Origin: Dokdonella fugitiva
Lineage (GTDB): Bacteria; Pseudomonadota; Gammaproteobacteria; Xanthomonadales; Rhodanobacteraceae
Assembly (NCBI RefSeq): GCF_004342425.1
Contig: NZ_SLWQ01000006.1
Span: 174,512-238,511 of the forward strand
DNA: 64,000 nt
Direction: 5' to 3'
Part shown: in pieces, positions 33,601-43,219 of the stretch
Layout of the letters: the number at the start of each line of letters is the position of its first letter
Position numbering within the stretch: position 1 is the stretch's first letter
The notes under the pieces: generated by a model
What the model was told of the DNA's origin: nothing
The model's database searches: none
The model's input: only the letters and a program-made list of their open reading frames with translations
Position numbers and translations under genes: made by a program

Positions 33601-36600
33601 CTACATGTTGCGGCGGTACTCGCCACCCACGTCGTAGAGCGCGTGGCTGATCTGGCCGAGGCTGTGCGTCTTCACCGCTTCCATGAGCGCGGCGAACACA
33701 TTCCTGCGGTCGCGCGCGGTGTCCTGCAGGTAGGCGAGGCCGTGGCCGTCGTGGACGAAGTTGTCTTCCTCGTCACTACCGGCGGTGTGCGCGTGCGAGG
33801 TTTCGCCGCTCGGCGCGAGCGCGTTGCGGTTGGCCTGCCAGGCGCGCACGTTGGCGATCTGCTGCGCCTTCTCCTCCTCGGTACTGCGGATCAGTTCGAT
33901 CTCGGTGACGATGTCGCCCGCGTGTTCCTTCGGCAGGAAGGTGTTGACGCCGACGAGCGGCAGGCTGCCGTCGTGCTTCTTGTGTTCGTAGTAGAGGCTC
34001 TCTTCCTGGATCTTGCCGCGCTGGTACATCGTGTCCATCGCGCCGAGCACGCCGCCGCGCTCGCTGATCGCCTCGAACTCCTTGTAGACGGCTTCCTCGA
34101 CGAGGTCGGTGAGCTTGTCGACGATGAAGCTGCCCTGCCAGGGGTTCTCGCAGAAATTGAGGCCGAGTTCCTTGTTGATGATCATCTGGATCGCGACGGC
34201 GCGGCGCACGCTTTCCTCGGTCGGCGTGGTGATCGCCTCGTCGTACGCGTTGGTGTGCAGCGAGTTGCAGTTGTCGAACAGCGCGTACAAGGCCTGCAGG
34301 GTCGTGCGGATGTCGTTGAACTGGATCTCCTGCGCGTGCAGCGAGCGGCCGCTGGTCTGGATGTGGTACTTCATCATCTGGCTGCGCTCGTTCGCGCCGT
34401 AGCGCTCGCGCATCGCGCGCGCCCAGATGCGGCGCGCGACGCGGCCGATGACGGTGTATTCAGGGTCCATGCCGTTGGAGAAGAAGAACGACAGGTTCGG
34501 CGCGAAGTCGTCGATCTTCATGCCCCGCGCGAGGTAGTACTCGACGATCGTGAAGCCGTTCGACAGCGTGAAGGCGAGCTGGCTGATCGGGTTCGCGCCG
34601 GCTTCGGCGATGTGGTAGCCGGAGATCGACACCGAGTAGAAGTTGCGCACCTTCTTCTCGACGAAGTACTGCTGGATGTCGCCCATCATGCGCAGCGCGA
34701 ACTCGGTCGAGAAGATGCAGGTGTTCTGCGCCTGGTCTTCCTTGAGGATGTCCGCCTGCACGGTGCCACGCACGGTGGAGAGCGTTTCGGCCTTGATGCG
34801 CGCATAGGTGTCGGCGTCGACGACCTGGTCGCCGGTGACGCCGAGCAGGCCGAGGCCGAGGCCGTTGTTGGTCGGCGGCAGTTCGCCGTGGTAGCGCGGG
34901 CGCACGCGGCCTTCGAACAACTTGGCGATCGTCTTCTCGGCTTCCGCCCAGCGTGCGGGATCTTCCTTGAGGTACTTCTCGACCTGCTGGTCGATCGCGG
35001 TATTCATGAACATCGCGAGGATGATCGGCGCGGGGCCGTTGATCGTCATCGACACCGATGTCGTCGGCGCGCAGAGGTCGAAGCCGGAATACAGCTTCTT
35101 CATGTCGTCGAGCGTCGGGATGTTGACGCCCGAGTTGCCGATCTTGCCGTAGATGTCCGGGCGCGGCGCCGGGTCCTCGCCGTACAGCGTGACGCTGTCG
35201 AACGCGGTCGACAGGCGTGCCGCGGGCAGGCCCTGGCTCAAGTAATGGAAGCGGCGGTTGGTACGCTCGGGCGTGCCCTCGCCCGCGAACATGCGGATCG
35301 GGTCCTCGCCGCTGCGGCGGTACGGATACACGCCACCGGTGTACGGGTAGTAGCCCGGGAGGTTTTCCTTCTGCAGGAACGTGAGAAGCTCGCCCCAGCT
35401 CCGGTAGGTCGGCGCGGCGATCTTCGGGATCTTCTGGTGCGAGAGCGATTCGCGGTAGTTCTCGACGCGGATCGTCTTGCCGCGCACTTCGTATTCGTTG
35501 ACCTCGTCGACGATCGACTTCAGGCGCTGCGGCCATTCGCGCAGCAGTTTCTGCGCATCGGACGAGAGCGACTGCACCGCATCGTTGTAGCGCTGGCGCA
35601 AGGTCACGAGCGAGCGGTCGACCGTCGGCAGCGAACCCATCGAGGCACCGTGCGCCGCGGCGCGCTCTTCTTCCTCGCGGCGCAGCTCCCAGTTGAACTT
35701 CTGCTTGCGGCGGTCACCCGTGTTCGCGCGACGCTCCCCGCAGGCGGGGAAATCCGCCGCCGAGGAATCGCGCGGCACGTGCAGGTCGTCGGCATCGTAG
35801 AGGTCCAGCGCCTTCGGCAGCTTCGGGTCCTCGAGGTCGCGCAGCGCCTGCCAGTACGACTGCGCGCGGTCGGCGATCTCCGATTGTTTCTCGATCGTCG
35901 CGTTGATGCCGCGCCCCTGCTCGGCGATCTCGGCGAGGTAGCGCACGCGGCTGCCCGGGATGAGCACGGTCGCGCGCGGTTCCTTCAGCGAGGTGTCGAA
36001 GCGTGGCATCCAGTCGATGCGGGGGGAAGAAAGGGTGGCAGGGTCGTTTTTCCCCATGTCGGCGTTCGAAGCGGCCGGGTCGGAAGAATGACTCTGACCC
36101 CGATTCTTCTCTCCCGCGGGAGACGCATCGGCGCCGAGGTGGAGCTTCGTGCGCAGCAGGCGGCACAGGTTCGTGAACATCCAGGTCACGCCCGGATCGT
36201 TGAACTGGCTCGCGATGGTCGGGTAGACCGGGATGTCCTCGTCCTTCAGCTGGAACGCGACGCGGTTGCGCTTCCACTGCTTGCGCACGTCGCGCAGCGC
36301 GTCCTCGGCGCCGCGCTTGTCGAACTTGTTGAGCACGACGAGCTCGGCGAAGTCGAGCATGTCGATCTTCTCGAGCTGGCTCGCCGCGCCGTAGTCGCTC
36401 GTCATCACGTACATCGGAAAGTCGACGAGGTCGACGATCTCCGAATCACTCTGGCCGATGCCGGCGGTTTCGACGATGACGAGGTCGTAGCCCTGCCCCT
36501 TGAGGAACGCGACGCAGTCCTTGAGCACGATGCTCGTCGCCGCGTGCTGGCGGCGCGTCGCCATCGAGCGCATGAACACGCGATGGCTGCGCAGCGAGTT

Positions 36601-37437
36601 CATGCGGATGCGGTCGCCGAGCAGCGCGCCGCCGGAGCGGCGACGCGTCGGATCGACCGCGAGCACGGCAATGCGCATCTGCGGGAATGCCTGCAGGAAG
36701 CGCAGCATGAGTTCGTCAACGACCGAGGACTTGCCGGCGCCGCCGGTGCCGGTGATGCCGACGACGGGCGCTCCGCGCCCGCGGGAGTGGGGATTTTGGA
36801 ATCGGGAATGGTCACGCCCGGCAGCCCATTCCTTGCGCAGCTTGGCGAGGTCGGCTTCGCTGAAGCTGCCGTTCTCGATGGCGGTGAGGATTCGGCCCAC
36901 GGCGATCTCGTCGTCGATGTCGACGAACGCGGCCGAGTCCGCTTTCGACCATTCCCTGTTCCCTGCTCCCGATTCCCGGCTGCACGCCGTGCGCGCCATG
37001 ACGTCCTCGATCATCGCGACGAGGCCCATGTGCATGCCGTCGTTCGGATGGTAGATGCGCTCGACGCCGTAGGCCTGCAGCTCGCGGATCTCTTCCGGCG
37101 TGATCGTGCCGCCGCCGCCGCCGAACACGCGGATGTGGCTCGCCCCACGCTCCCTGAGCATGTCGACCATGTACTTGAAGTACTCGACATGGCCACCCTG
37201 GTAGCTCGACAGCGCGATCGCGTCGGCGTCTTCCTGCAGCGCGGCGCGCACGACGTCCTCGACCGAACGGTTGTGGCCGAGGTGGATGACTTCCGCACCC
37301 TGCGACTGGATCAGCCGCCGCATGATGTTGATCGCGGCGTCGTGTCCGTCGAACAGGCTGGCCGCGGTGACGAAGCGCAGCGGCGCCTGCTCGGCCGAAG
37401 CCTCGTGGAGGGGAAGATTCCGGGCGGTCGTGCTCAT
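33601..37437 (-). CDS. icmF: Fused isobutyryl-CoA mutase, B12-dependent
   Basis: A 1278-residue enzyme that interconverts isobutyryl-CoA and n-butyryl-CoA with adenosylcobalamin. In order: B12-binding domain (about 20-150, [20 protein letters not shown]); MeaI-type GTPase chaperone (Walker [10 protein letters not shown] at about 226-234, NKFDKRG); linker; mutase TIM barrel (from about 660, [39 protein letters not shown]). The motif set is that of IcmF and not of plain methylmalonyl-CoA mutase. Known IcmF proteins are about 1090 residues. The surplus includes repeat-derived segments around 36788-36980 and 36077-36105. ATG 37437 precedes the B12 domain; its ribosome site is weak. The enzyme links valine and butyrate metabolism. 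Confidence 0.93.
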   Translation of the reverse strand: MSTTARNLPLHEASAEQAPLRFVTAASLFDGHDAAINIMRRLIQSQGAEVIHLGHNRSVEDVVRAALQEDADAIALSSYQGGHVEYFKYMVDMLRERGASHIRVFGGGGGTITPEEIRELQAYGVERIYHPNDGMHMGLVAMIEDVMARTACSRESGAGNREWSKADSAAFVDIDDEIAVGRILTAIENGSFSEADLAKLRKEWAAGRDHSRFQNPHSRGRGAPVVGITGTGGAGKSSVVDELMLRFLQAFPQMRIAVLAVDPTRRRSGGALLGDRIRMNSLRSHRVFMRSMATRRQHAATSIVLKDCVAFLKGQGYDLVIVETAGIGQSDSEIVDLVDFPMYVMTSDYGAASQLEKIDMLDFAELVVLNKFDKRGAEDALRDVRKQWKRNRVAFQLKDEDIPVYPTIASQFNDPGVTWMFTNLCRLLRTKLHLGADASPAGEKNRGQSHSSDPAASNADMGKNDPATLSSPRIDWMPRFDTSLKEPRATVLIPGSRVRYLAEIAEQGRGINATIEKQSEIADRAQSYWQALRDLEDPKLPKALDLYDADDLHVPRDSSAADFPACGERRANTGDRRKQKFNWELRREEEERAAAHGASMGSLPTVDRSLVTLRQRYNDAVQSLSSDAQKLLREWPQRLKSIVDEVNEYEVRGKTIRVENYRESLSHQKIPKIAAPTYRSWGELLTFLQKENLPGYYPYTGGVYPYRRSGEDPIRMFAGEGTPERTNRRFHYLSQGLPAARLSTAFDSVTLYGEDPAPRPDIYGKIGNSGVNIPTLDDMKKLYSGFDLCAPTTSVSMTINGPAPIILAMFMNTAIDQQVEKYLKEDPARWAEAEKTIAKLFEGRVRPRYHGELPPTNNGLGLGLLGVTGDQVVDADTYARIKAETLSTVRGTVQADILKEDQAQNTCIFSTEFALRMMGDIQQYFVEKKVRNFYSVSISGYHIAEAGANPISQLAFTLSNGFTIVEYYLARGMKIDDFAPNLSFFFSNGMDPEYTVIGRVARRIWARAMRERYGANERSQMMKYHIQTSGRSLHAQEIQFNDIRTTLQALYALFDNCNSLHTNAYDEAITTPTEESVRRAVAIQMIINKELGLNFCENPWQGSFIVDKLTDLVEEAVYKEFEAISERGGVLGAMDTMYQRGKIQEESLYYEHKKHDGSLPLVGVNTFLPKEHAGDIVTEIELIRSTEEEKAQQIANVRAWQANRNALAPSGETSHAHTAGSDEEDNFVHDGHGLAYLQDTARDRRNVFAALMEAVKTHSLGQISHALYDVGGEYRRNM
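36077..36105. repeat. GGGGTCAGAGTCA-type repeat inside icmF
   Basis: Codes the non-conserved [14 protein letters not shown] segment in the linker between the GTPase and mutase domains. Related to the intergenic element at 29444. Confidence 0.45.
36788..36980. repeat. Inverted GGGAATSG repeats inside icmF
   Basis: 36788-36812 reads GGGGATTTTGG-AATCGGGAATGG and 36951-36980 reads CCATTCCCTG-TTCCCTGCTCCC-GATTCCC. They face each other and code non-conserved segments ([15 protein letters not shown] and [17 protein letters not shown]) on either side of the helix between the B12 and GTPase domains. Similar repeats lie between genes at 60927-60994. Confidence 0.55.
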
Positions 37438-37514
37438 CGGCGCGGTCGGTTGGGAGAGAGAGGATGAATTGTAACGCCATGCGCCAGGCGGACGCCCGTA
37501 CGGCCCCGTTGCGA

Positions 37515-37612
37515 TGTGGAAACCGCCGTGGGAGCGCACCCCGTGCGCGACTGCAGCACCCGAATCTTGCCGCGTCACCGGTCGCCCGCAGCGTGACTCC
37601 TGCAACCACGTC
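37515..37612. repeat. Dispersed repeat (GGAGCGCACCC family)
   Basis: GTGGGAGCGCACCCCGTGCGCGACTG followed by GTCGCCCGCAGCGTGACTCC. It lies upstream of icmF and downstream of the glycosylase gene. Confidence 0.65.
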
Positions 37613-37643
37613 GGGCCGTCGTCGGCATAGGCGGCATTGGCGG

Positions 37644-38525
37644 TCAGCCGAGGTCGTCGACGTGCTTGGGCCAGCTGTCCTTGAGCAGGCGGCTGAATGC
37701 GCGATCGGCGAGCAGGCGGCCGCCGGTCTGGCAGCGCGCGCAGTAGTTCGCCTCGTTGTCCGCGTAGACGATGCGCTGCACCGGCGAACCGCAGACCGGG
37801 CACGGCTGGCCGTAGCGGCCGTGCACGGCCATCTCCGGATGGAACGCAGTGACCTTGTCGGGCCAGGCGCCCGCTTCGGCGCGCAGGCGCACGGTCCATT
37901 CGTCGAGCACGGTGCGCGTGGCGATGTAGAGGCGCTCGATCACCGCCTCGTCGAGCGACTGCGTGAGCGCGAACGGCGACAGCTGCGCGCGATGCAGGAT
38001 CTCGTCGCTGTACGCATTGCCGATGCCGCTGAATGCGCGCGGATCGGTGAGCGCGCGCTTGAGCGTATGGTTCTCGCGCACGAGCCGTTCGCGGAACGCG
38101 GCGAGATCGGCGACGAACACGTCGATGCCGCCGGGATCGAGCGCCGCGAGCGCATCCGCTCCCTCGACGACATGGATCGACGCACGCCGTTTCGTGCCCG
38201 CTTCGGTCAGCACGAGCTGGCCATGATCGAACGCGAATGCGGCGAGCGTGATTCGCCCGGCTAGCTTGGCGTGCGGCGCGAGCCAGCGCAGCCGGCCCGC
38301 GATCATGAGATGGATGACGAGGAACAGGCTGCCTTCGAACTCGAGCACGACGCGCTTGCCGAGGTTGCGCGCATCGACGACCGCGCGCCCTTCGAGCGCG
38401 CTGGCCGGCGGCACCGCCGTGCGCAGCACGAAGGCGTTGAGGATGCGCACGGTGCGCAGCGCCTCACCCTGCAGCACGTCGCGGAGGCGTTCGACGTAGA
38501 CGGTGATGTCGGGCAGTTCGGGCAC
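37644..38525 (-). CDS. Fpg/Nei-family DNA glycosylase
   Basis: A 293-residue base-excision repair enzyme. It has the catalytic N-terminus PELPD (Pro1 Schiff-base nucleophile, Glu2), the conserved lysine in [10 protein letters not shown], the H2TH region [20 protein letters not shown] and a C-terminal zinc finger CPVC-x16-CARC. The finger arginine is not where Fpg has it, so the substrate range is uncertain; it may be Nei-like. The start is a GTG at 38525, dictated by the need for PELPD directly after the initiator. The ribosome site is weak. Confidence 0.9.
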   Translation of the reverse strand: MPELPDITVYVERLRDVLQGEALRTVRILNAFVLRTAVPPASALEGRAVVDARNLGKRVVLEFEGSLFLVIHLMIAGRLRWLAPHAKLAGRITLAAFAFDHGQLVLTEAGTKRRASIHVVEGADALAALDPGGIDVFVADLAAFRERLVRENHTLKRALTDPRAFSGIGNAYSDEILHRAQLSPFALTQSLDEAVIERLYIATRTVLDEWTVRLRAEAGAWPDKVTAFHPEMAVHGRYGQPCPVCGSPVQRIVYADNEANYCARCQTGGRLLADRAFSRLLKDSWPKHVDDLG

Positions 38526-38610
38526 GGCGCGCTCGTCCGCGGCGCGGCCGGTTGCGCCGGTGGGTCATGGTAGCGGCGATGCATGGGGATTGCAGGCTGG
38601 CCCCCCAGAT

Positions 38611-38695
38611 GGCACCGCGACTGAAGTCGCTCCTACACGGAACCCGTAGAGTCCCGGAACACGTGTAGGGCGGTACGCGCGCAGCGCGTGCCGCC
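38611..38695. repeat. Two dispersed repeats side by side
   Basis: 38611-38638 holds the CGCGACTGAAGTCGCTCCTAC unit common in Xanthomonadales. 38665-38695 is a full GTAGGGCGGTACGCGC/GCGCGTGCCGCC unit. Confidence 0.75.
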
Positions 38696-38796
38696 GTCCA
38701 CCCTTCACCCGAGGCAGGAGCATCTCGCCTCCCGGCTCCCACGGGAGCCCTCGACGCGTTACGCATCGTCGACACGCGCGCGGTGTACGAGCCGCC

Positions 38797-39723
38797 TCAG
38801 CAGAAACCGTAAGGCAGGTTCGGCGAAGACACGACGCGCTCGCCGACCGTCTCGCCGCGCAGGAAGCGCAACGCGCCGTCGATCACCGCCGCATCGTCGA
38901 CGACGCGGTGATGGCCGAGCCCCGTCGTCGTGAGCAGTCGCGCGGCCGGCCAATGGCGCGCGTAGCGCTCGCCTTCCGCCCACGGCACTTCGCGGTCGTC
39001 GAGGTCGTGCACGACGAGCGCCGGGCATGCGATCGCGGGCGCCTTGAGATGCGCCTGCAGGCTCGCGACGCGCAACGGGTGCTTCGCTTCGTATTCGTCG
39101 AACAGGTGCGAGCGCAGGTATTCGGCGAGACCGACGAAGCGGCCGAAGCGCGAGGCCGCGTCGAGCGGATCGGCCGCGGGCGCGACGAGGATCGCACGCT
39201 CCGCCGCCACCCCGTCGGCGAGCGCGAGCGTGGCCGCCGCGCCGCCGAGCGAGTGGCCGATCACCGCTGCGGCTGGACCGTGGCGACGCGCGACCTCGGC
39301 GAGCACGGCGGCGAAATCGGGCAAGGTCGTGCGTCGACCGCTGCTGCGGCCATGGCCGACCTGGTCGAAGCCGACGATTGCGTAGCCGGCCGCGCGCAGC
39401 GGCGCGATCCACGCGAGGAACCGCGTCGCGTGGCTCGACCAGCCGTGCGCGAGCAGCACATAGGGTTGCCGCGAAGGATCGCCCCAGGTGTAGACGGCGA
39501 CCTGCTCGCCGCCGATCGCGAGCGAACCGAGCGTGGCGCCGCCGATGTCGGTCGCCAGTGCGCGCCGGCGCGTGATCGACAGCGGCGTGCAGAACAGGCG
39601 CCATGCGCGGCGCAAGGTCGCGGTCGGGCGCAGCCAGCTGCCGAGGGCGAAGCATGCCCGCAGCAACGCGAAGCGAATATTACGAACGATCGTGCTATTT
39701 CTGGCGGCAGCAAGGGTGGCCAT
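38797..39723 (-). CDS. Alpha/beta-hydrolase
   Basis: A 308-residue serine hydrolase. The nucleophile elbow is GHSLGG. The oxyanion region is LLAHGWSSHATRF, the acid lies in LVVHDLDDREVPW and the histidine in GLGHHRVVDD. The substrate is not evident. ATG 39723 has GAGG 6 bases upstream. It starts 19 bases after the end of a TetR gene on the same strand, so the two form an operon. A second copy of the presumed TetR operator sits inside codons about 11-14 (39682-39693). Confidence 0.9.
   Translation of the reverse strand: MATLAAARNSTIVRNIRFALLRACFALGSWLRPTATLRRAWRLFCTPLSITRRRALATDIGGATLGSLAIGGEQVAVYTWGDPSRQPYVLLAHGWSSHATRFLAWIAPLRAAGYAIVGFDQVGHGRSSGRRTTLPDFAAVLAEVARRHGPAAAVIGHSLGGAAATLALADGVAAERAILVAPAADPLDAASRFGRFVGLAEYLRSHLFDEYEAKHPLRVASLQAHLKAPAIACPALVVHDLDDREVPWAEGERYARHWPAARLLTTTGLGHHRVVDDAAVIDGALRFLRGETVGERVVSSPNLPYGFC
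39682..39693 (-). promoter_or_regulatory. TetR operator-like site within the hydrolase gene
   Basis: The minus strand reads ACGATCGTTCGT, identical to the site upstream of the TetR gene at 40360-40371. It fits the palindrome ACGANCGNTCGT. It begins about 30 bases inside the coding region. Confidence 0.55.
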
Positions 39724-39742
39724 GGCAAACCTCGATCAAAAC

Positions 39743-40345
39743 TCAGGGGGAGTGGGCGGCGAACAGGCGCTCGATCGCGCGCTCGGCCTGCGTGCGCGCG
39801 AGCTTGGGATCGAACAGGCGGGTGTCGTGGTGCAACGCGAGCGCGATGCCGAAGATCTCGAACGAAATCTGTTGCGGATCGGTGTCGGCGCGCAGCTCGC
39901 CGCTGTCGATCGCCATCTGCGTCGCGCGCGTGGTGTCGCTGCGCCAGCGCTGCACGCGCGCGACGACCGCGTCGTGCAGCGGACCGGGGCGCGAGTCGTA
40001 CTCGCTGATCGCCGACATCACGAGGCAACCGTGCTGGTTTTCCCGCACCCAGTCGAACCAGCCGTCGATGATCGCGCGCAGGCGCACGAGGCCGCGCGGC
40101 TTGCGCAGCGCGGGAACCAGCACGAACTCGCCGAAGCGGCGGCCGCCTTCGTCGAGCACGGCGAGCTGCAGGTCCTCGCGCGAACCGAAATGCGCGAACA
40201 CGCCGCTCTTGGACATGCCGACCGCCTGCGCGAGGTCGCCGATGGAAAGTCCCTCGAGACCCTGGCGGCTCGCGATCGCGTACGCGCGATCGATGATGAG
40301 CTCGCGCGTCGCGGCACCCTTGCTGCTGGCGGGTTGGCTGGCCAT
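39743..40345 (-). CDS. TetR-family transcriptional repressor
   Basis: A 200-residue regulator. The N-terminal helix-turn-helix is clear: IIDRAYAIASRQGLEGLSIG, DLAQAVGMSKSGVFAHFGSR. The C-terminal ligand domain belongs to the YcdC/TetR_C group with WFDWVRENQHGCLVMSAISE. ATG 40345 begins the usual unstructured lead (MASQPASSKGAATRELI). No ribosome site is visible. It probably represses itself and the downstream hydrolase through ACGATCGTTCGT sites. The inducer is unknown. Confidence 0.9.
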   Translation of the reverse strand: MASQPASSKGAATRELIIDRAYAIASRQGLEGLSIGDLAQAVGMSKSGVFAHFGSREDLQLAVLDEGGRRFGEFVLVPALRKPRGLVRLRAIIDGWFDWVRENQHGCLVMSAISEYDSRPGPLHDAVVARVQRWRSDTTRATQMAIDSGELRADTDPQQISFEIFGIALALHHDTRLFDPKLARTQAERAIERLFAAHSP

Positions 40346-40359
40346 GGCGAAAAAATAGT

Positions 40360-40371
40360 ACGATCGTTCGT
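40360..40371 (+). promoter_or_regulatory. TetR operator-like site upstream of the TetR gene
   Basis: ACGATCGTTCGT, 14 bases before the TetR start codon, in an A+T-richer promoter-like stretch. Confidence 0.6.
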
Positions 40372-40577
40372 GTTTTTCAACCCCTGTCCCCGCCGGAGGT
40401 GCGGCCACTGTCGCCGCCGGGCAGGGGGGACTACACTACGCGCCGCATTTTGCCGGCCCCGCCCCGGCGATCCGCAAAAAAACCAAATTCCGTTCAATCA
40501 CTTGCCGCTCGTCTTCGCCCGACTACGCGATCGCGCACCGGGGCCGGACGAGTCTTTCCGCGTCGCCAGGAGCAGCC

Positions 40578-41681
40578 ATGATTTTCGAAACCGTCTCGCA
40601 GACCGGCCATGAGCAGATCGTCTTCTGCCACAGCAAGGACGCCGGCCTGAAGGCCATCATCGCGATCCACAACAGCGTGCTCGGCCCCGCCCTCGGCGGC
40701 CTGCGCATGTGGCCGTACAAGAGCGAAGCGGAAGCGCTCAACGACGTGCTGCGCCTGTCGCGCGGCATGACGTACAAGAACGCTGTCGCCGGCCTCAATC
40801 TCGGCGGCGGCAAGGCGGTCATCATCGGCGATCCGAGCAAGGACAAGTCCGAGGCGCTGTTCCGCGCGTTCGGCCGCTTCGTCAACTCGCTCAACGGCCG
40901 CTACATCACGGCCGAGGACGTCGGCATCGACGTCAACGACATGGAGTGGGTGTTCCGCGAGACCGAGTTCGTGACCGGCGTGCACCAGGTGCACGGCGGC
41001 TCGGGCGATCCGTCGCCGTTCACCGCCTACGGCACCCTGCAGGGCCTGATGGCGACGCTCAACAAGAAGTACGGCAACGAGGACGTCGGCAAGTACAGCT
41101 ACGCCGTGCAGGGCGCCGGCCACGTCGGCATGGAGTTCATCAAGCTGCTGCGCGAACAGGGCGCGAAGGTGTTCGTCACCGACATCAACAAGGAGCTCGT
41201 GCAGCGTGCAGTCGACGAGTACGGCTGCACCGCGGTCGGCCTCGACGAGATCTACGACGTCGATGCCGACGTCTACAGCCCGTGCGCGCTCGGCGGCACG
41301 CTCAACGAGAAGACGATCGACCGCCTCAAGGCGAAGATCGTCTGCGGCGCGGCCAACAACCAGCTCGCGACCGACGCGATCGGCGACGAGCTGACCAAGC
41401 GCGGCGTGCTCTACGCGCCCGACTACGCGGTCAATGCCGGCGGCGTCATGAACGTGTCGCTCGAAATCGACGGCTACAACCGCGAACGCGCGATGCGCAT
41501 GATGCGCACGATCTACTACAACCTGTCGCGCATCTTCCAGATCGCCGAGCGCGACAACGTCCCGACCTACAAGGCCGCCGACCGCATGGCCGAGGAGCGC
41601 ATCAGCGCGATCGGCAAGATCAAGCTGCCGACGATGGGCAACAACGGCCCGCGTTTCCTCGGCCGCATGCGCGGGCAGTAA
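40578..41681 (+). CDS. ldh: Leucine dehydrogenase (Glu/Leu/Phe/Val dehydrogenase family)
   Basis: A 367-residue NAD-dependent enzyme that deaminates leucine and other branched-chain amino acids to 2-oxo acids. It has the substrate-binding [10 protein letters not shown], the catalytic lysine region [13 protein letters not shown] (about 75-87) and the dinucleotide motif [11 protein letters not shown] (about 175-185). The C-terminal [12 protein letters not shown] is typical of the gammaproteobacterial group. ATG 40578 follows GGAG by 5 bases. Isovaleryl-CoA dehydrogenase follows about 300 bases downstream, consistent with leucine breakdown. Confidence 0.93.
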   Translation: MIFETVSQTGHEQIVFCHSKDAGLKAIIAIHNSVLGPALGGLRMWPYKSEAEALNDVLRLSRGMTYKNAVAGLNLGGGKAVIIGDPSKDKSEALFRAFGRFVNSLNGRYITAEDVGIDVNDMEWVFRETEFVTGVHQVHGGSGDPSPFTAYGTLQGLMATLNKKYGNEDVGKYSYAVQGAGHVGMEFIKLLREQGAKVFVTDINKELVQRAVDEYGCTAVGLDEIYDVDADVYSPCALGGTLNEKTIDRLKAKIVCGAANNQLATDAIGDELTKRGVLYAPDYAVNAGGVMNVSLEIDGYNRERAMRMMRTIYYNLSRIFQIAERDNVPTYKAADRMAEERISAIGKIKLPTMGNNGPRFLGRMRGQ

Positions 41682-41687
41682 CCGTCG

Positions 41688-41800
41688 TAGGGCGGTACGC
41701 GCGAAACGCGCGTGCCGCCGTCGCGACGCCGCGGCGGGGACGCGCGCTTCGCGCTCGACCCACGCCCTGCGAGGCGGTACGCGCGAAAGCGCGTGCCGCC
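41688..41800. repeat. Two copies of the GGCGGTACGCGC repeat
   Basis: 41688-41720 has arms GGCGGTACGCGCG/CGCGCGTGCCGCC; 41771-41800 is a second, slightly shorter copy. They occupy most of the gap between ldh and the acyl-CoA dehydrogenase gene. Confidence 0.8.
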
Positions 41801-41979
41801 GTCGCAAGACCCTCGGCGGGACTCGCGCTTCACGCTCGACCCGCCCCACCCGCCCGACCCGTCCAACCTGCTTCTCCGTACCGCGGAGAACGGCGATATC
41901 CCCCGTGATGGGGCCGCGCGTTTGCGGTCGCGGCTGCAACCGTTACTATCCGGTTTTTCCCGACCACGGCGAGTCGTCC

Positions 41980-43137
41980 ATGCGCCCTTTCCCCCTCGGT
42001 GAAGAACTCGACCTGTTGCGCGAGAGCGTGCGCGCTTTCGCCGACAAGGAGATCGCGCCGCGAGCCGACCTCATCGACCGCGAGAACGCATTCCCGCACG
42101 ACCTGTGGGCGAAACTCGGCGACATGGGCCTGCTCGGCGTCACCGTGTCGGCCGACTACGGCGGATCGGAACTGGGCTACCTCGCGCACGTCGTCGCGAT
42201 GGAGGAGATCTCGCGCGCGTCCGGTTCGGTCGGCCTGTCCTACGGCGCGCACTCGAACCTCTGCGTCAACAACATCTACCACAACGCGAGCGAAGAGCAG
42301 AAGCAGAAATACCTGCCCAAGCTCTGCAGCGGCGAGTACGTCGGCGCGCTCGCGATGAGCGAACCGGGGGCCGGATCCGACGTGGTCGGTTCGATGACCT
42401 GCCGCGCCGAGCTGCACGGCGACACCTGGGTCGCGAACGGCTCGAAGATGTGGATCACCAACGGCCCCGACGCCGACGTGCTGCTCGTCTACATGCGCAC
42501 CGCGCACCGCCCGGCCGGCTCGCGCTGCATGACCGCGTTCATCGTCGAAAAGGGCATGAAGGGTTTCTCGACCGCGCAGAAGCTCGACAAGCTCGGCATG
42601 CGCGGCAGCAACACCTGCGAACTCGTGTTCGACAACTGCGAGATCCCCGACAGCCAGCGCGTCGGCGAGGTCAACGAGGGCGTGCGCGTGCTCATGAGCG
42701 GCCTCGACACCGAGCGCCTCGTGCTCTCCGGCGGCCCGATCGGCCTGATGCAGGCGGCGATCGACGTCGCGATGCCGTACGTGCGCGAACGCAAGCAGTT
42801 CAACGCGCCAATCGGCACGTTCGGCCTCATGCAGGGCAAGATCGCCGACATGTACACCGCGCTGCAGTCGTCGCGTGCCTACGCCTACCTCGTCGCGCAG
42901 AACTACGACCGGGGCGAGAAGTCGCGCATCGACCCCGCCTCGTGCCTGCTGCACGCCTCGCAGAGCGCGGTGCAGGTCGCGCTCGAGGCGATCCAGGCGC
43001 TCGGCGGCAACGGCTACATCAACGAGTATCCCACCGGGCGCATCCTGCGCGATGCCAAGCTCTACGAGATCGGCGCGGGCACCAACGAAATACGCCGCAT
43101 GCTGATCGGCCGCGAGCTGTTCCACGGCAAGTCCTGA
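41980..43137 (+). CDS. ivd: Isovaleryl-CoA dehydrogenase
   Basis: A 385-residue FAD flavoenzyme of leucine breakdown that converts isovaleryl-CoA to 3-methylcrotonyl-CoA. Acyl-CoA dehydrogenase motifs: [31 protein letters not shown]. The catalytic base E245 lies in [16 protein letters not shown], the position typical of isovaleryl-CoA dehydrogenases, where the base is not in the C-terminal segment. The C-terminus is [19 protein letters not shown]. The ATG at 41980 ([20 protein letters not shown]) gives the family start; the in-frame ATG at 41905 is in non-conserved sequence. Electrons pass to ETF. Confidence 0.92.
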   Translation: MRPFPLGEELDLLRESVRAFADKEIAPRADLIDRENAFPHDLWAKLGDMGLLGVTVSADYGGSELGYLAHVVAMEEISRASGSVGLSYGAHSNLCVNNIYHNASEEQKQKYLPKLCSGEYVGALAMSEPGAGSDVVGSMTCRAELHGDTWVANGSKMWITNGPDADVLLVYMRTAHRPAGSRCMTAFIVEKGMKGFSTAQKLDKLGMRGSNTCELVFDNCEIPDSQRVGEVNEGVRVLMSGLDTERLVLSGGPIGLMQAAIDVAMPYVRERKQFNAPIGTFGLMQGKIADMYTALQSSRAYAYLVAQNYDRGEKSRIDPASCLLHASQSAVQVALEAIQALGGNGYINEYPTGRILRDAKLYEIGAGTNEIRRMLIGRELFHGKS

Positions 43138-43219
43138 GGCCCCCGGCCCGGGCCGCCCGCCGGGCTTCCGGCGTCGTCGCTTAGGAGTACACTGGCCCCG
43201 TCCACTGGTGGGGGGCGTC

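Noticed and set aside
33601..37437. Methylmalonyl-CoA mutase instead of IcmF
   Set aside because: The order B12 domain, MeaI-type GTPase, mutase barrel in one chain is specific to IcmF. Methylmalonyl-CoA mutase has the B12 domain at the C-terminus and a separate GTPase.
33583..37467. 1294-residue open frame on the plus strand opposite icmF
   Set aside because: It is the shadow of the minus-strand icmF gene: arginine/valine/histidine-rich with no domain, as expected for the antisense of a high-G+C gene.
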